DNA of 64,000 bases from Bacteroides caecigallinarum (GTDB taxonomy: Bacteria; Bacteroidota; Bacteroidia; Bacteroidales; Bacteroidaceae), in NCBI RefSeq assembly GCF_016902295.1, contig NZ_JACJLQ010000001.1:122732-186731 (forward strand). The letters run 5' to 3'. The first letter of the stretch is position 1. Every line of letters starts with the position of its first letter. The position numbers and the translations under genes are program-made. This document shows, piece by piece, positions 36,063 through 44,957 of this stretch. The notes below the pieces were generated by a model that saw nothing but the letters and a program-made list of their open reading frames with translations, ran no database searches and was not told the DNA's origin.

Positions 36063-36871
36063 AAAATTAGTGATTGTACATCAAACGGGATATTCTCGAT
36101 TTCAGTTGTTGATGAATCGTTGAATTCCGCCTGTGGGTTAATACTGTAAACGTGGCTGATGTATTTCCTCAGCTCAGGGATAATTATTTTTTTTGTTTCT
36201 GTTGCTCCCGCAATATGCAGTTCGTCTCTCTGTTGGTCGAAACCTGCCTGTTGCCAGATGTTGAGTATAAAATATTCAATATCGTTTTTAGATGGAGTAG
36301 GGTAAGTGTTTACAAGCAAAAGCCTTCCTTTGTCCAACGCTGTGACGTCAATACTGTCATGATGAATGTTAGTGTAGAGCTTTTTGCAATTTCCAAGTTT
36401 GCTCTTTATTGTCAGATGTTCTATCTGAGGGCTTATCGATGAGAAAAATCTTGCCCCGGGAAATTGTTCGGACAGGAATACGTGTGTCAGTTTGTCCAAT
36501 GAGAAGATGACAACGGAACTGCTGTTACTCAGAATATTGCACAGAATGATTTCATTCTTTTTTTCTCTGACGTTCTGATAGAAGATACTTTCCATCGAGT
36601 CATCCTCAAAGAATTCCAAAGGAATTATCGTATATCGAGGCGAGTGAATAAGAATGTTTGTCTGCTTGAATTTATGTTTGAGCTCTTCTGTAGCTGCAAG
36701 GAAAGCCTTTACGTTTGCAGCCATTGACCTCTGGGTGTTTACGGGGAACGTCCTATGGTAGAAGTCGTTGCCGTCAATAGGGTTATAGATAGAAAAAGAA
36801 AATCCATCCGTACTGAGACGGATGGATAATGTATATTGTTCTGATTTATTAAAATCTAAATCTTTTGTCAT
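36053..36871 (-). CDS. DUF3822 family protein
   Basis: The 272-residue protein matches the Bacteroidetes DUF3822 family, which is usually encoded just before rsmD. Visible features: an N-terminal strand region LSIRLSTDGFSFSIYNPIDG, a middle part NILIHSPRYTIIPLEFFED and IDVTALDKGRLLLVNTYPTPS, and a final strand region. The fold has been likened to actin-type ATPases, but I can point to no clear nucleotide motif. Function unknown; the tight pairing suggests a link with rRNA methylation or simple co-transcription. Confidence 0.75.
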   Translation of the reverse strand: MTKDLDFNKSEQYTLSIRLSTDGFSFSIYNPIDGNDFYHRTFPVNTQRSMAANVKAFLAATEELKHKFKQTNILIHSPRYTIIPLEFFEDDSMESIFYQNVREKKNEIILCNILSNSSSVVIFSLDKLTHVFLSEQFPGARFFSSISPQIEHLTIKSKLGNCKKLYTNIHHDSIDVTALDKGRLLLVNTYPTPSKNDIEYFILNIWQQAGFDQQRDELHIAGATETKKIIIPELRKYISHVYSINPQAEFNDSSTTEIENIPFDVQSLILCE

Positions 36872-36887
36872 TTATGAGTGAGATTGA

Positions 36888-37574
36888 TTATTCCCAGTTT
36901 CCGGCATTGTTGTTTGGCTGTTCGATGTCGCCGACTCTCAAACCGCAATATTTACCAAGTTTAGACTGCATGTCTTTCAAGTTAGCCAATTCCTGACGGT
37001 TAATACCATCCAAGTAAACATCATATGCAACCTGTGCCTGGAACAAGTTAAGAGGAGCACCAGACTTCATAGTATCTTTGCGGACAGCCATCTCAAATTT
37101 AGCTCCGTTACCGTAAGGAACATAGCAAAGTGAATCAGCGTTGAAACCTTTCTGGAAGATTGTGTCAAGTACAGCTACCCACATTGTATCACGACGGAAG
37201 TTCTGTAGTCCTTCTTTTTCAACTTCTTTATAATTACCTGTTTTTTTAGCCTTGTTGATGATAGCCATTGCTTTCTTTTCAGTCATACCGGCTTCAAGCT
37301 GAGCGTCTGTAAGAGATCCTACTTTAAGGATAAATGGAAGTTTGGCAGTTTTTACGAAGTCAATCAAAGAATCGAAGTCTGCAGTATAAGCACCCTGGTG
37401 CATACCACGGTATTCCTGCTGTGCCTTACGGATGTCGATAAGACGAGCGATGATTGCTTTTTCTCTAATGTCTCTTTCTTTGTCAAAATTGATAGGACCC
37501 ATAACACTGCCGTAGCAGATGTAAACCAAACCTACAACGCAGGCTGCTAAAACAAGATTAATAACTGTTTTCAT
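36888..37574 (-). CDS. Membrane-anchored protein, unknown
   Basis: The 228-residue protein has one N-terminal membrane segment (TVINLVLAACVVGLVYICYG, about 3-22) followed by a soluble region with coiled-coil-like stretches (REKAIIARLIDIRKAQQEYR) and a QAQVAYDVYLDGINRQELANL block. The N-terminus with a following helix rich in charged residues resembles pilin-like or secretion-associated single-pass proteins, but no prepilin cleavage site is clear. It is common in Bacteroidales as a conserved hypothetical. It lies 16 bases upstream of DUF3822 on the same strand. Confidence 0.65.
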   Translation of the reverse strand: MKTVINLVLAACVVGLVYICYGSVMGPINFDKERDIREKAIIARLIDIRKAQQEYRGMHQGAYTADFDSLIDFVKTAKLPFILKVGSLTDAQLEAGMTEKKAMAIINKAKKTGNYKEVEKEGLQNFRRDTMWVAVLDTIFQKGFNADSLCYVPYGNGAKFEMAVRKDTMKSGAPLNLFQAQVAYDVYLDGINRQELANLKDMQSKLGKYCGLRVGDIEQPNNNAGNWE

Positions 37575-37668
37575 GATAATATTATTTTTTTAGTTTATAT
37601 TCGTAGCGCAAAAATAAAATAAATAACTTGAACAACGTAAATATTACTCAATCTTTTTATCTACTTTT

Positions 37669-39087
37669 ATGTTAAATAACTATTTAACGCAACAAATTAA
37701 GCGAAATTTTTGTTATAAACCAACAGATGAACAAGAAAAAGCAATGCAATGTATAGCAGATTTCTTGTTTAAGCCCCAAAATGATGCGTTGCTGTTGCTG
37801 AAAGGGTATGCCGGAACAGGTAAAACCACTCTTGTTGGCGCGGTAGTCAGGACTTTGTCAGAGTTCCATGCGGGTTACGTTCTGATGGCTTCTACCGGAA
37901 GGGCAGCCAAGGTGTTTTCGCGCTATTCCGGTTTTTCGGCTTATACCATTCACAAGAAAATTTACCGGCAGAAAAACTTTTCAAACGAGCTTGATAATTT
38001 TTCTTTAAATGATAATCTTCACAAAAATACGTTGTTTATTGTTGATGAGGCTTCCATGATTTCGAACGACGGGCTTTCCGGCGCGTCATTCGGAAGCGGC
38101 AGGCTTCTTGACGATTTGATTGAGTATGTATATTCAGGCCATGGGTGCCGCCTTCTGATTATCGGCGATGAAGCGCAGTTGCCACCGGTGGGCGAAGAGG
38201 AGAGCCCCGCTCTGAGTGCCGAAATATTGGGCGGATATGGGCTTGATGTTACAGAATGTCTTCTCACGGAGGTTATCAGATATTCCGGCAGGAATGGAAT
38301 TCTTTCGAATGCGACGATGCTTCGCGAAAGGATGGCAGCCGATGATATTTACGATCTTCCTAAACTGAGTCTTAAAGGATACGGGGATATATCTTCAGTG
38401 CCTGGCAGCGAATTGATAGAAGCCATAAATACTTCATATAATGAGGCCGGTATGGATGAGACAATGATAATATGCCGTTCCAACAAAAGGGCTTATCTGT
38501 ATAATAAAGGTATCCGGAATACTATCTTGTATAGGGAAGATGAGTTGAATACTGGCGACATCCTTATGATAGCAAAGAATAATTATCATTGGACGGCGGA
38601 CTGTAAAGAGATGGATTTCATTGCCAACGGCGACATTGCTGTGGTACGCCGGGTGCGTCGCACCCGTGAAATGTACGGGTTCAGGTTTGCCGATGTGGTT
38701 CTGTCTTTCTCCGACCATAATGATATAGAACTCGAACTGAAGATATTGCTTGACACTCTTCACTCCGATTATCCTTCTTTGTCGAAAGAAGACAGCGACC
38801 GGCTGTTCAATGCTGTTATGGAAGACTATTCGGACATTACGAACAAGAGGGAACGGATGAAGAAACTCAAGGAAGACAGCTTCTATAATGCTCTACAGGT
38901 AAAGTATGCATACGCCGTGACATGTCATAAAGCTCAGGGCGGACAGTGGAAAAGAATTTTTATCGATCAGGGATACATCACCGATGAAACCTTTACTCCA
39001 GACTATTACCGCTGGCTTTATACGGCACTGACCAGAGCAAGCGAGAAACTTTACCTGGTCAACTGGCCCGAAAGTCAGACTGAATAA
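37669..39087 (+). CDS. RecD-like ATP-dependent DNA helicase
   Basis: A superfamily 1B helicase of the AAA_30 type. Walker A is LLKGYAGTGKTTLVGAVVRT (about 44-63), Walker B is NTLFIVDEASMISNDG, then RLLIIGDEAQLPPVG (motif III), and the UvrD_C_2 C-terminal motif VKYAYAVTCHKAQGGQWKRI FID with WLYTALTRASEKLYLV at the end. Length 472 aa is like the short Bacteroidetes RecD2-type proteins. It probably acts in DNA repair or replication restart. It overlaps the convergent MATE gene by 29 bases. Confidence 0.93.
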   Translation: MLNNYLTQQIKRNFCYKPTDEQEKAMQCIADFLFKPQNDALLLLKGYAGTGKTTLVGAVVRTLSEFHAGYVLMASTGRAAKVFSRYSGFSAYTIHKKIYRQKNFSNELDNFSLNDNLHKNTLFIVDEASMISNDGLSGASFGSGRLLDDLIEYVYSGHGCRLLIIGDEAQLPPVGEEESPALSAEILGGYGLDVTECLLTEVIRYSGRNGILSNATMLRERMAADDIYDLPKLSLKGYGDISSVPGSELIEAINTSYNEAGMDETMIICRSNKRAYLYNKGIRNTILYREDELNTGDILMIAKNNYHWTADCKEMDFIANGDIAVVRRVRRTREMYGFRFADVVLSFSDHNDIELELKILLDTLHSDYPSLSKEDSDRLFNAVMEDYSDITNKRERMKKLKEDSFYNALQVKYAYAVTCHKAQGGQWKRIFIDQGYITDETFTPDYYRWLYTALTRASEKLYLVNWPESQTE

Positions 39088-40372
39088 AACGATAGGTGAG
39101 AAGGGCTTGAACATTTCCTCTGACGAACAGGTATATGATGAACGCCAACCACAGAGAATGATTGCCCAAAGTACTTTCCGATATATAATATACGGCAAAA
39201 AATATAACCGAGGCAACGGATATCGAACGGAGCATTATTCCTGTAGCGGTGGCTCCTATACATATACCGTCCAGTATGAAGGCCATAAACCCGGCAAAAG
39301 GTATTGCAAGAACCCAGTAATAATATTCGGATGAATTCTGTATAACATCTGTATCGTCGGTGAGCAGCCGGAGGAAATCTCTGCCTCCAACACAATATAA
39401 TAATGTGAATAATACGGCTACTCCTGTTCCCCAGTATAAAAGATGTCTTATTGTGGTGCGTAGCAACAAATTATTTCTGCTACCTACATGTTTTCCCACA
39501 AGAGCCTCGCCGGCGTATGCGAATCCGTCCATAATGTAAGAGAAAATAGTGAACATCTGCATCAGTAGGGTGTTGACTGCCAATGTGGTGTCGCCATATC
39601 CTGCTCCGGATGATGTGAAGAACACTGTGACCGCCACGATGCATAATGTGCGGAAAAATATATCTCTGTTCACCCTGAAGAATACCGACATGCTTTTCCT
39701 GCAGAATAATTGTCTCGCGGAAATATTCCACGTATAGTTTTTTGTATATTTAAGTCCTAAAAGTATGGCCATCAGCAATCCGGCGTATTGCGCAATCAGA
39801 GTGCCGTATGCCACTCCTTCAATTTTCATTCCCATTTCTCTGACTAAGAAAAGGCTGGCGGCTATGTTTATTACATTCTGAGTTATGGCTATGAACATTG
39901 GGTATCTGGAATTTTGCATGCCTAAGAACCATCCGGTGAAACTGTATAGTCCAAGCACGGCGGGTGCTCCCCAGATACATATATGGAAATACTTTGTGGC
40001 ATAAGCCTTTACTTCTGTACCGGTATCAATGAAAATGAATGCTGTGCTGACAATTATAGATTGTAATATTATGAGCGACAAAGCCAGTAAGACACTGATA
40101 CTTAGCGAGCGTAGCAGTATATTCCTGCATTCGTCGCCGTTTCTGCTTCCGTATGCCTGCGATGTCATTCCTCCTGTTCCCATTCTCAGAAAACCGAAAA
40201 TCCAATAAATCATATTGAAGAGCATACCCCCAACAGCTATAGCGCCTATATAAGCCACATTGCCCAAATGTCCTGTTATTGTTACATCCACTAATCCTAA
40301 CAGCGGTACAGTGATGTTCGAGATGATTGATGGTATGGCTATCTGAAGTATTTCCTTGTTTGTCTGGTTCAT
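39059..40372 (-). CDS. MATE-family efflux transporter
   Basis: The 437-residue protein has twelve hydrophobic segments in two similar halves, the MATE (multidrug and toxic compound extrusion) layout. The DinF-like start is ILQIAIPSIISNITVPLLGL VDVTITGHLGNVAYIGAIAV. It would exchange cations for drugs or metabolites at the inner membrane; substrate unknown. Both neighbours lie close: birA on the same strand 17 bases upstream, and the RecD-like helicase converging. Confidence 0.93.
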   Translation of the reverse strand: MNQTNKEILQIAIPSIISNITVPLLGLVDVTITGHLGNVAYIGAIAVGGMLFNMIYWIFGFLRMGTGGMTSQAYGSRNGDECRNILLRSLSISVLLALSLIILQSIIVSTAFIFIDTGTEVKAYATKYFHICIWGAPAVLGLYSFTGWFLGMQNSRYPMFIAITQNVINIAASLFLVREMGMKIEGVAYGTLIAQYAGLLMAILLGLKYTKNYTWNISARQLFCRKSMSVFFRVNRDIFFRTLCIVAVTVFFTSSGAGYGDTTLAVNTLLMQMFTIFSYIMDGFAYAGEALVGKHVGSRNNLLLRTTIRHLLYWGTGVAVLFTLLYCVGGRDFLRLLTDDTDVIQNSSEYYYWVLAIPFAGFMAFILDGICIGATATGIMLRSISVASVIFFAVYYISESTLGNHSLWLAFIIYLFVRGNVQALLTYRFIQSDFRAS

Positions 40373-40388
40373 GTTTTTGTGTGATATA

Positions 40389-41126
40389 TTATATAATGTA
40401 CGACACTTCCTTAAACAGATACTTTCTTACGTTTCCTTCTTTGTCTTTCAGTATGAATCTTCCGTCTTTTTCTATGTCTTCTATCATGGCCTCAAACGTG
40501 CCGTTATCGTCTTTATAGGTGTGAAATCCGTCTTTTCTGTATATCGCGTCAAAGTATTTCTTCCTTATGGTTTCGCTTTCTCCGTTACAGAACATGCCGT
40601 AATATCCGTTTACGTAATCCATAATCTTGTATAGAACGGTCTCTATGTCGTATTCCTTGCCTGTGATTTGCGATAATGAGACAGGATTTGGGGCGCCGCT
40701 TCTGAATATCTTTTGGTTCAGGTTTACCCCCGTTCCGGAAATGGAACGTTCTATGTTCATACCGCTCAAGTCGTTTTCAATCAGTGTCCCGCAAATCTTC
40801 TTGTCCATCCAGTAAATGTCATTCGGCCATTTTATGCTTATCCCGTCTGTATATTCAGTCAGAGTTTCGAACAGGGCAAGCGCAGTAATTTGCAGCAGTA
40901 TGAAGTGTTCCTTTGCAGGCAGTCCTTTGGGAAAAATTACAAAGCTGAACAGCAGGTTTTTTCTGTCTTCCGATTCCCATTTGTTGCCCCGCTGTCCTCT
41001 GCCGTCGGTCTGAAACGATGAGTAAACCGAGGTGAGGTTGTCTGCTTCGCCTTTCGAACAGATATCAGCAAGACTAACGTTGGTCGATGTGGTTTGTGGT
41101 ATATAAATAGGTTTAGGATAATTCAT
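40389..41126 (-). CDS. birA: Biotin-[acetyl-CoA-carboxylase] ligase
   Basis: Attaches biotin to carboxylase carrier proteins. The active-site blocks are visible: SSFQTDGRGQRGNKWESEDR KNLLFSF (the biotinoyl-AMP loop GRGQRG, about residues 42-48) and ISIKWPNDIYWMDKKICGTL IENDL. Length 245 aa without an N-terminal helix-turn-helix marks it as a pure ligase, not a BirA repressor. It is followed by the MATE gene. Confidence 0.95.
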   Translation of the reverse strand: MNYPKPIYIPQTTSTNVSLADICSKGEADNLTSVYSSFQTDGRGQRGNKWESEDRKNLLFSFVIFPKGLPAKEHFILLQITALALFETLTEYTDGISIKWPNDIYWMDKKICGTLIENDLSGMNIERSISGTGVNLNQKIFRSGAPNPVSLSQITGKEYDIETVLYKIMDYVNGYYGMFCNGESETIRKKYFDAIYRKDGFHTYKDDNGTFEAMIEDIEKDGRFILKDKEGNVRKYLFKEVSYII

Positions 41127-41150
41127 TGTGAGTCTTTTAATATATTAATT

Positions 41151-41516
41151 TTACCATACCGGAGATACAAATGCATCTTCGATATGTTTGATTTTGAAAT
41201 CCCCCTCATGTCCGGTTATGGATATTATGTCGAACCTGACATCAAGGTCAATCATGTTTTTCTTTATATAAACGTCGGCGGCATTGATTATTCTCCTGAT
41301 TTTCTTGTCGGAAACGGTATATTCAGGCTCACCGTAAAGGTCTGTGCTCCTGGTTCTTATTTCGGCTATAATCAGACAGTTCCCTTTCCGGGCTATAATG
41401 TCCAGCTCCAGTCTTCTCCAAGTCCAGTTCCTTTCCAGTATCTCATATCCATTTTCCTGGAGAAACCGGCAGGCTATGTCTTCTCCTCTTTTGCCCAAAA
41501 TGTTATGTTTTGCCAT
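41151..41516 (-). CDS. YraN/UPF0102 family protein
   Basis: The 121-residue protein begins AKHNILGKRGEDIACRFLQE NGYEILERNWTWRRLELDII, with the predicted nuclease-like core (E..G E.DI) of the UPF0102 (YraN) family, and continues CLIIAEIRTRSTDLYGEPEY TVSDKKIRRIINAADVYI. Related to Holliday-junction-resolvase-like folds, but its true activity is unknown. It precedes birA by 24 bases on the same strand. Confidence 0.93.
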   Translation of the reverse strand: MAKHNILGKRGEDIACRFLQENGYEILERNWTWRRLELDIIARKGNCLIIAEIRTRSTDLYGEPEYTVSDKKIRRIINAADVYIKKNMIDLDVRFDIISITGHEGDFKIKHIEDAFVSPVW

Positions 41517-41589
41517 TTTACCGTTTTTTGCAAAAATACTTATTTATTTTTTCTTAATTAGCCGGAAGTAGATTATTTTTGTATCCTGA

Positions 41590-41823
41590 ATGGTATCAAA
41601 GGGTAAAACGAGAAATAAGGTTCCGTCATCTGTCCCACCGCGCAAGCAGCGTATGGTATGTCTGATGAGTGAAGAAGAAATCCGCATTGTGGAATGTTAT
41701 CTCAAGAAATATAAGATAACTAACAAGGCGCGATGGCTTCGCGAGACTGTATTGGCTCATATCCATCAGCAGCTGGACGATGATTATCCTACTCTTTTCA
41801 ACGAACACGAAATGCGCAGATAG
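41590..41823 (+). CDS. Small basic protein, unknown, RHH-like
   Basis: The 77-residue protein has a basic N-terminus (SKGKTRNKVPSSVPPRKQR) and then MSEEEIRIVECYLKKYKITN KARWLRETVLAHIHQQL, a helix-turn-helix shape resembling ribbon-helix-helix DNA-binding or plasmid mobilisation accessory proteins. I do not recognise a named family. It ends five bases before the tadA start and is probably in the same transcript. No mobile element surrounds it. Confidence 0.55.
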   Translation: MVSKGKTRNKVPSSVPPRKQRMVCLMSEEEIRIVECYLKKYKITNKARWLRETVLAHIHQQLDDDYPTLFNEHEMRR

Positions 41824-41827
41824 TCAT

Positions 41828-42262
41828 ATGGCAGACGATAATTATTATATGAAGCAGGCCCTTGCCGAGGCAGAACGTGCGGCACAGAGGGGAGAGGTTC
41901 CGGTGGGAGCCGTAGTGGTTTGTCGTGACCGTATAATAGCCCGTTCGCATAATCTTACAGAGACTCTAAATGATGTTACTGCCCATGCCGAGATGCAGGC
42001 CATCACTGCAGCCGAGAATGCGTTGGGGGCAAAGTATCTTAATGATTGTTCGCTGTATGTCACTGTTGAACCTTGTGTGATGTGTGCCGGTGCGATAGCA
42101 TGGTCGCAATTGGGCAGACTGGTTTACGGCGCGTCTGACGAGAAACGCGGTTTCATGAGATATGCACCCGATTCACTTCATCCACGGACTGAAGTGCAGT
42201 TCGGCATCATGGCCGATGAATGTGGAAAACTGATGAAAGATTTCTTTAAAAAACGCAGGTAA
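41828..42262 (+). CDS. tadA: tRNA-specific adenosine deaminase
   Basis: Deaminates A34 of tRNA-Arg to inosine. Zinc-site motifs are DVTAHAEMQAI (HAE, the catalytic Glu) and VEPCVMCAGAIAWSQLGRLV (PCxxC). The start is MADDNYYMKQALAEAERAAQRGE, beginning at 41828; an upstream in-frame ATG at 41780 would overlap the previous gene and add residues outside the family's usual start. At 144 aa the length is typical. A terminator hairpin follows. Confidence 0.95.
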   Translation: MADDNYYMKQALAEAERAAQRGEVPVGAVVVCRDRIIARSHNLTETLNDVTAHAEMQAITAAENALGAKYLNDCSLYVTVEPCVMCAGAIAWSQLGRLVYGASDEKRGFMRYAPDSLHPRTEVQFGIMADECGKLMKDFFKKRR

Positions 42263-42297
42263 TACATTCTTTTAAAAACGACCTGTCGTTTAAAGTA

Positions 42298-42337
42298 AAA
42301 CGTGACCGCGTTCAAGATAAAACACGGTCATGTTTTT
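42298..42337 (+). terminator. tadA terminator
   Basis: AAACGTGACCG pairs with CGGTCATGTTT (one G-U pair), then six T. A second small perfect stem (AAACGAC with GTCGTTT) is at 42276-42291. Confidence 0.8.
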
Positions 42338-42459
42338 TAATCAATAAAACTACACATATTTTTACGAGGTAGATCATTAAAAAAATGCTGTTAGAAAATG
42401 AAGATTGTTGGGTAATCTACAAAATTTACTGTATATTTGTATAATATGATATAAAGATG

Positions 42460-42467
42460 TACTTTTG
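42460..42467 (+). promoter_or_regulatory. -7 element TACTTTTG of the TetR gene
   Basis: TACTTTTG fits TAnnTTTG and lies 38 bases before the ATG at 42505. A second match (TATATTTG) lies at 42432-42439. Both overlap or precede the upstream in-frame ATG at 42457, arguing for the later start. Confidence 0.5.
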
Positions 42468-42504
42468 CACACAGATACAGATGTTGTGCAATAGAAAGGA
42501 CAGT

Positions 42505-43098
42505 ATGACAGTATTAAAGACAAGAGCCAAATTAGTGGATGTAGCCAGACAGCTTTTTGCTAAAAAAGGAGTTGAGGATACTACTATGAATGATATAGCC
42601 ATTGCTTCCAAGAAGGGACGCAGAACTCTTTATACTTATTTCAAAAGTAAGGAAGAGATTTATATGGCTGTAGTGGAGGCTGAAATTGAAATGTTGTCCG
42701 ATACACTTCATAAAGTGGCCAGTAAAGATATTTCGCCTGAAAAGAAAATTCTGGAACTCATTTTTACACATCTTGAAACTACAAAGACTATAGTTTACAG
42801 GAATGGCACTTTAAGAGCCGACTTTTTCCGCGATATATGGAAGGTTGAGGCTGAAAGAAAGGATTTTGACATTAAGGAAGTGGTTCTGTTCAGGAAAATA
42901 CTCCAGGAAGGCAAGGATTCGGGGGTATTCGATATTGATGATGTGGAGATTACAGCTTCTATCCTGCATTACTGCTTAAAAGGCATTGAGGTACCTTTCA
43001 TCAGAGGACAGATTGCAGAGGAACTTGACGACGAAACATCGTGGAGATATGTAAAGAAAATAGTTTATGGAGCTTTAGGTTGTAAAGCCGAAGAATAG
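42505..43098 (+). CDS. TetR/AcrR-family transcriptional regulator
   Basis: The protein of about 197 residues starts MTVLKTRAKLVDVARQLFAK KGVEDTTMNDIAIASKKGRR TLYTYFKSKEEIY, the TetR helix-turn-helix. The C-terminal ligand-binding part is divergent, with a FIRGQIAEELDDE segment near the end. The start at 42505 is chosen because the longer frame starting at 42457 would read through a promoter-like element. It precedes fabG by 40 bases; regulating fabG or fatty-acid genes is plausible but inferred. Confidence 0.88.
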   Translation: MTVLKTRAKLVDVARQLFAKKGVEDTTMNDIAIASKKGRRTLYTYFKSKEEIYMAVVEAEIEMLSDTLHKVASKDISPEKKILELIFTHLETTKTIVYRNGTLRADFFRDIWKVEAERKDFDIKEVVLFRKILQEGKDSGVFDIDDVEITASILHYCLKGIEVPFIRGQIAEELDDETSWRYVKKIVYGALGCKAEE

Positions 43099-43138
43099 TT
43101 ATAAATAAACTGACAGTAATATTTTAAATTAAATAATT

Positions 43139-43885
43139 ATGGGATTATTAACTGGAAAAACTGCTATTGTTACTGGTGCTGCTCGTGGTATCGGTAAGGC
43201 TATAGCTTTGAAGTTTGCTTCTGAAGGAGCTAACATTGCGTTTACTGATTTGGTAATCGACGAAAACGGATTGAACACAGAAAAAGAAATTGCGGCTTAT
43301 GGCGTTAAGGTTAAAGGCTATGCTTCAAACGCTGCCAGCTTTGAAGATACTGCTAAGGTGGTAGAACAGATTAAGGAAGAATTCGGAACAATCGATATTC
43401 TTGTAAACAATGCCGGTATTACTAAGGACGGACTGATGATGCGTATGAGCGAAGCTCAGTGGGATGCTGTAATCGGTGTAAACTTGAAATCTGCTTTCAA
43501 CTTCATTCATGCCTGCACTCCTATCATGATGCGCCAGAAGAGTGGTAACATCATCAACATGGCATCTGTAGTAGGTGTACACGGTAATGCCGGTCAATGC
43601 AACTACTCTGCTTCTAAGGCAGGTATGATTGGTCTGGCTAAGTCTATCGCTCAGGAACTTGGCTCTCGCGGTATCCGTGCAAATGCAATCGCTCCTGGAT
43701 TTATCATTACCGAAATGACAGCACAGCTTTCTGACGAAGTTAAGGCTGAATGGAACAAACGTATTCCTTTGCGTCGTGGAGGTACTCCTGAAGATGTTGC
43801 AAATACTGCGTTGTATCTTGCTTCTGATTTGTCTGGTTATGTATCAGGACAGGTTATTCAGGTTGACGGCGGTATGAATATGTAA
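43139..43885 (+). CDS. fabG: 3-oxoacyl-[acyl-carrier-protein] reductase
   Basis: NADPH-dependent beta-ketoacyl-ACP reductase of fatty-acid synthesis. Cofactor motif TGxxxGxG is GAARGIGKAIALKF (about residues 11-24). The catalytic tetrad is NNAG (89 region), Ser in MASVVGVHGN, and Tyr/Lys in YSASKAG (about 153-159). The ending YVSGQVIQVDGGMNM is the family ending. Length 248 aa is normal. It follows a TetR gene closely. Confidence 0.96.
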   Translation: MGLLTGKTAIVTGAARGIGKAIALKFASEGANIAFTDLVIDENGLNTEKEIAAYGVKVKGYASNAASFEDTAKVVEQIKEEFGTIDILVNNAGITKDGLMMRMSEAQWDAVIGVNLKSAFNFIHACTPIMMRQKSGNIINMASVVGVHGNAGQCNYSASKAGMIGLAKSIAQELGSRGIRANAIAPGFIITEMTAQLSDEVKAEWNKRIPLRRGGTPEDVANTALYLASDLSGYVSGQVIQVDGGMNM

Positions 43886-43960
43886 TTTTCATTTTATAAT
43901 TTCGGGCACAGTTTCCATTTTTATAATGGACGCTGTGCCTCTTTTTGTAAATAAATATCT

Positions 43961-44629
43961 ATGACTGTAGTTTACGAGGATAATCATATTATAATAGTAA
44001 ATAAGACCGCTTCGGAAATTGTGCAGGGCGATAAGACTGGTGACACTCCGCTTTCGGAAACTGTGAAACAGTATCTGAAGGAGAAATATAACAAACCGGG
44101 AAATGTGTTTGTAGGTGTGACTCACAGACTGGACAGACCAGTGAGCGGACTTGTGGTCTTCGCTAAAACCAGTAAGGCGCTGAGCAGGCTGAATGATATG
44201 TTCAGAAATGGTGAGGTGGAGAAAACATATTGGGCAGTTGTGAAGAACAGACCTGCTGCCGAAGAGGGAACACTCGTACATTATATGGTGAAAAATGAAA
44301 AGCAGAACAAATCGTATGCGTACGATAAGGAAGTGAAGGACTCAAAAAAAGCTATACTTGATTATAGACTTATAGGTCATTCGCAGAATTATTTCCTGCT
44401 TGAAGTGCGTCTGCATACCGGACGCCATCATCAGATACGATGCCAGCTCGCAAAGATGGGTTGTCCTATCAAGGGCGATTTGAAATATGGATTTCCACGT
44501 TCTAATCCGGATGGAAGTATATGTCTGCATTCGCGTAGAGTGAAATTCATACATCCGGTGTCGAAGGAAGTTATAGATGTTACTGCGGATTTGCCGTCTG
44601 GAAATTTATGGAACGGATTCGGAATATAA
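43961..44629 (+). CDS. RluA-family pseudouridine synthase
   Basis: Isomerises uridine in RNA. The catalytic aspartate lies in VTHRLDRPVSGLVVFAKTSK (about residue 52). DKTGDTPLSETVKQYLKEKY and LLEVRLHTGRHHQIRCQLAK MGCPIKGDLKYG are the other RluA motifs. At 222 aa it is short and lacks the N-terminal S4 domain, as in RluA/RluC-like short members. The substrate (23S rRNA or tRNA) is not determined. Confidence 0.93.
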   Translation: MTVVYEDNHIIIVNKTASEIVQGDKTGDTPLSETVKQYLKEKYNKPGNVFVGVTHRLDRPVSGLVVFAKTSKALSRLNDMFRNGEVEKTYWAVVKNRPAAEEGTLVHYMVKNEKQNKSYAYDKEVKDSKKAILDYRLIGHSQNYFLLEVRLHTGRHHQIRCQLAKMGCPIKGDLKYGFPRSNPDGSICLHSRRVKFIHPVSKEVIDVTADLPSGNLWNGFGI

Positions 44630-44631
44630 AA

Positions 44632-44662
44632 AAAAGAGCATGCTTCACAGCGTGCTCTTTTC
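44632..44662 (+). terminator. Terminator of the pseudouridine synthase gene
   Basis: GAGCATGC and GCGTGCTC pair around a six-base loop, flanked by A and T runs, so it may work in both directions. Confidence 0.85.
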
Positions 44663-44888
44663 CGTTTTTAACACATAGGCATCTTCATTATCATAAGATT
44701 GTAGTTTTGTATATATTGATACACAATCTCAGAAATTCAATTCTATGGGGTTGGGTTTTGTGTGTTTTTTATCCTTTTGTTTAGTCTAGTTTATCTTATT
44801 TTAAAATCTTATTCATAAATATATTCGCAAATGTCGTGCCATGAATGGAATGTCATTCTTAATGTGTTGTAAAACAAAGTGTTGTATG

Positions 44889-44950
44889 AAAAAAATCCAC
44901 ACCCATGCATGAATGAGTGTGGAATATGTTGTGGAATATGTGGATTTTTT
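44889..44950 (-). terminator. Terminator of the NtrC-type regulator gene
   Basis: AAAAAATCCACA and TGTGGATTTTTT enclose a further inner pairing (CCACAC with GTGTGG). It lies just past the stop at 44958 on the minus strand. Confidence 0.75.
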
Positions 44951-44957
44951 CTACAGA

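Larger units (their letters stand above)
44630..44957. other. Intergenic region with two terminators, otherwise no recognised content
   Basis: Contains the pseudouridine synthase terminator (44632-44662: GAGCATGC with GCGTGCTC, then T run) and the response regulator terminator (44889-44950: AAAAAATCCACA with TGTGGATTTTTT). Between them (44663-44888) I see AT-rich sequence and nothing coding. Confidence 0.75.
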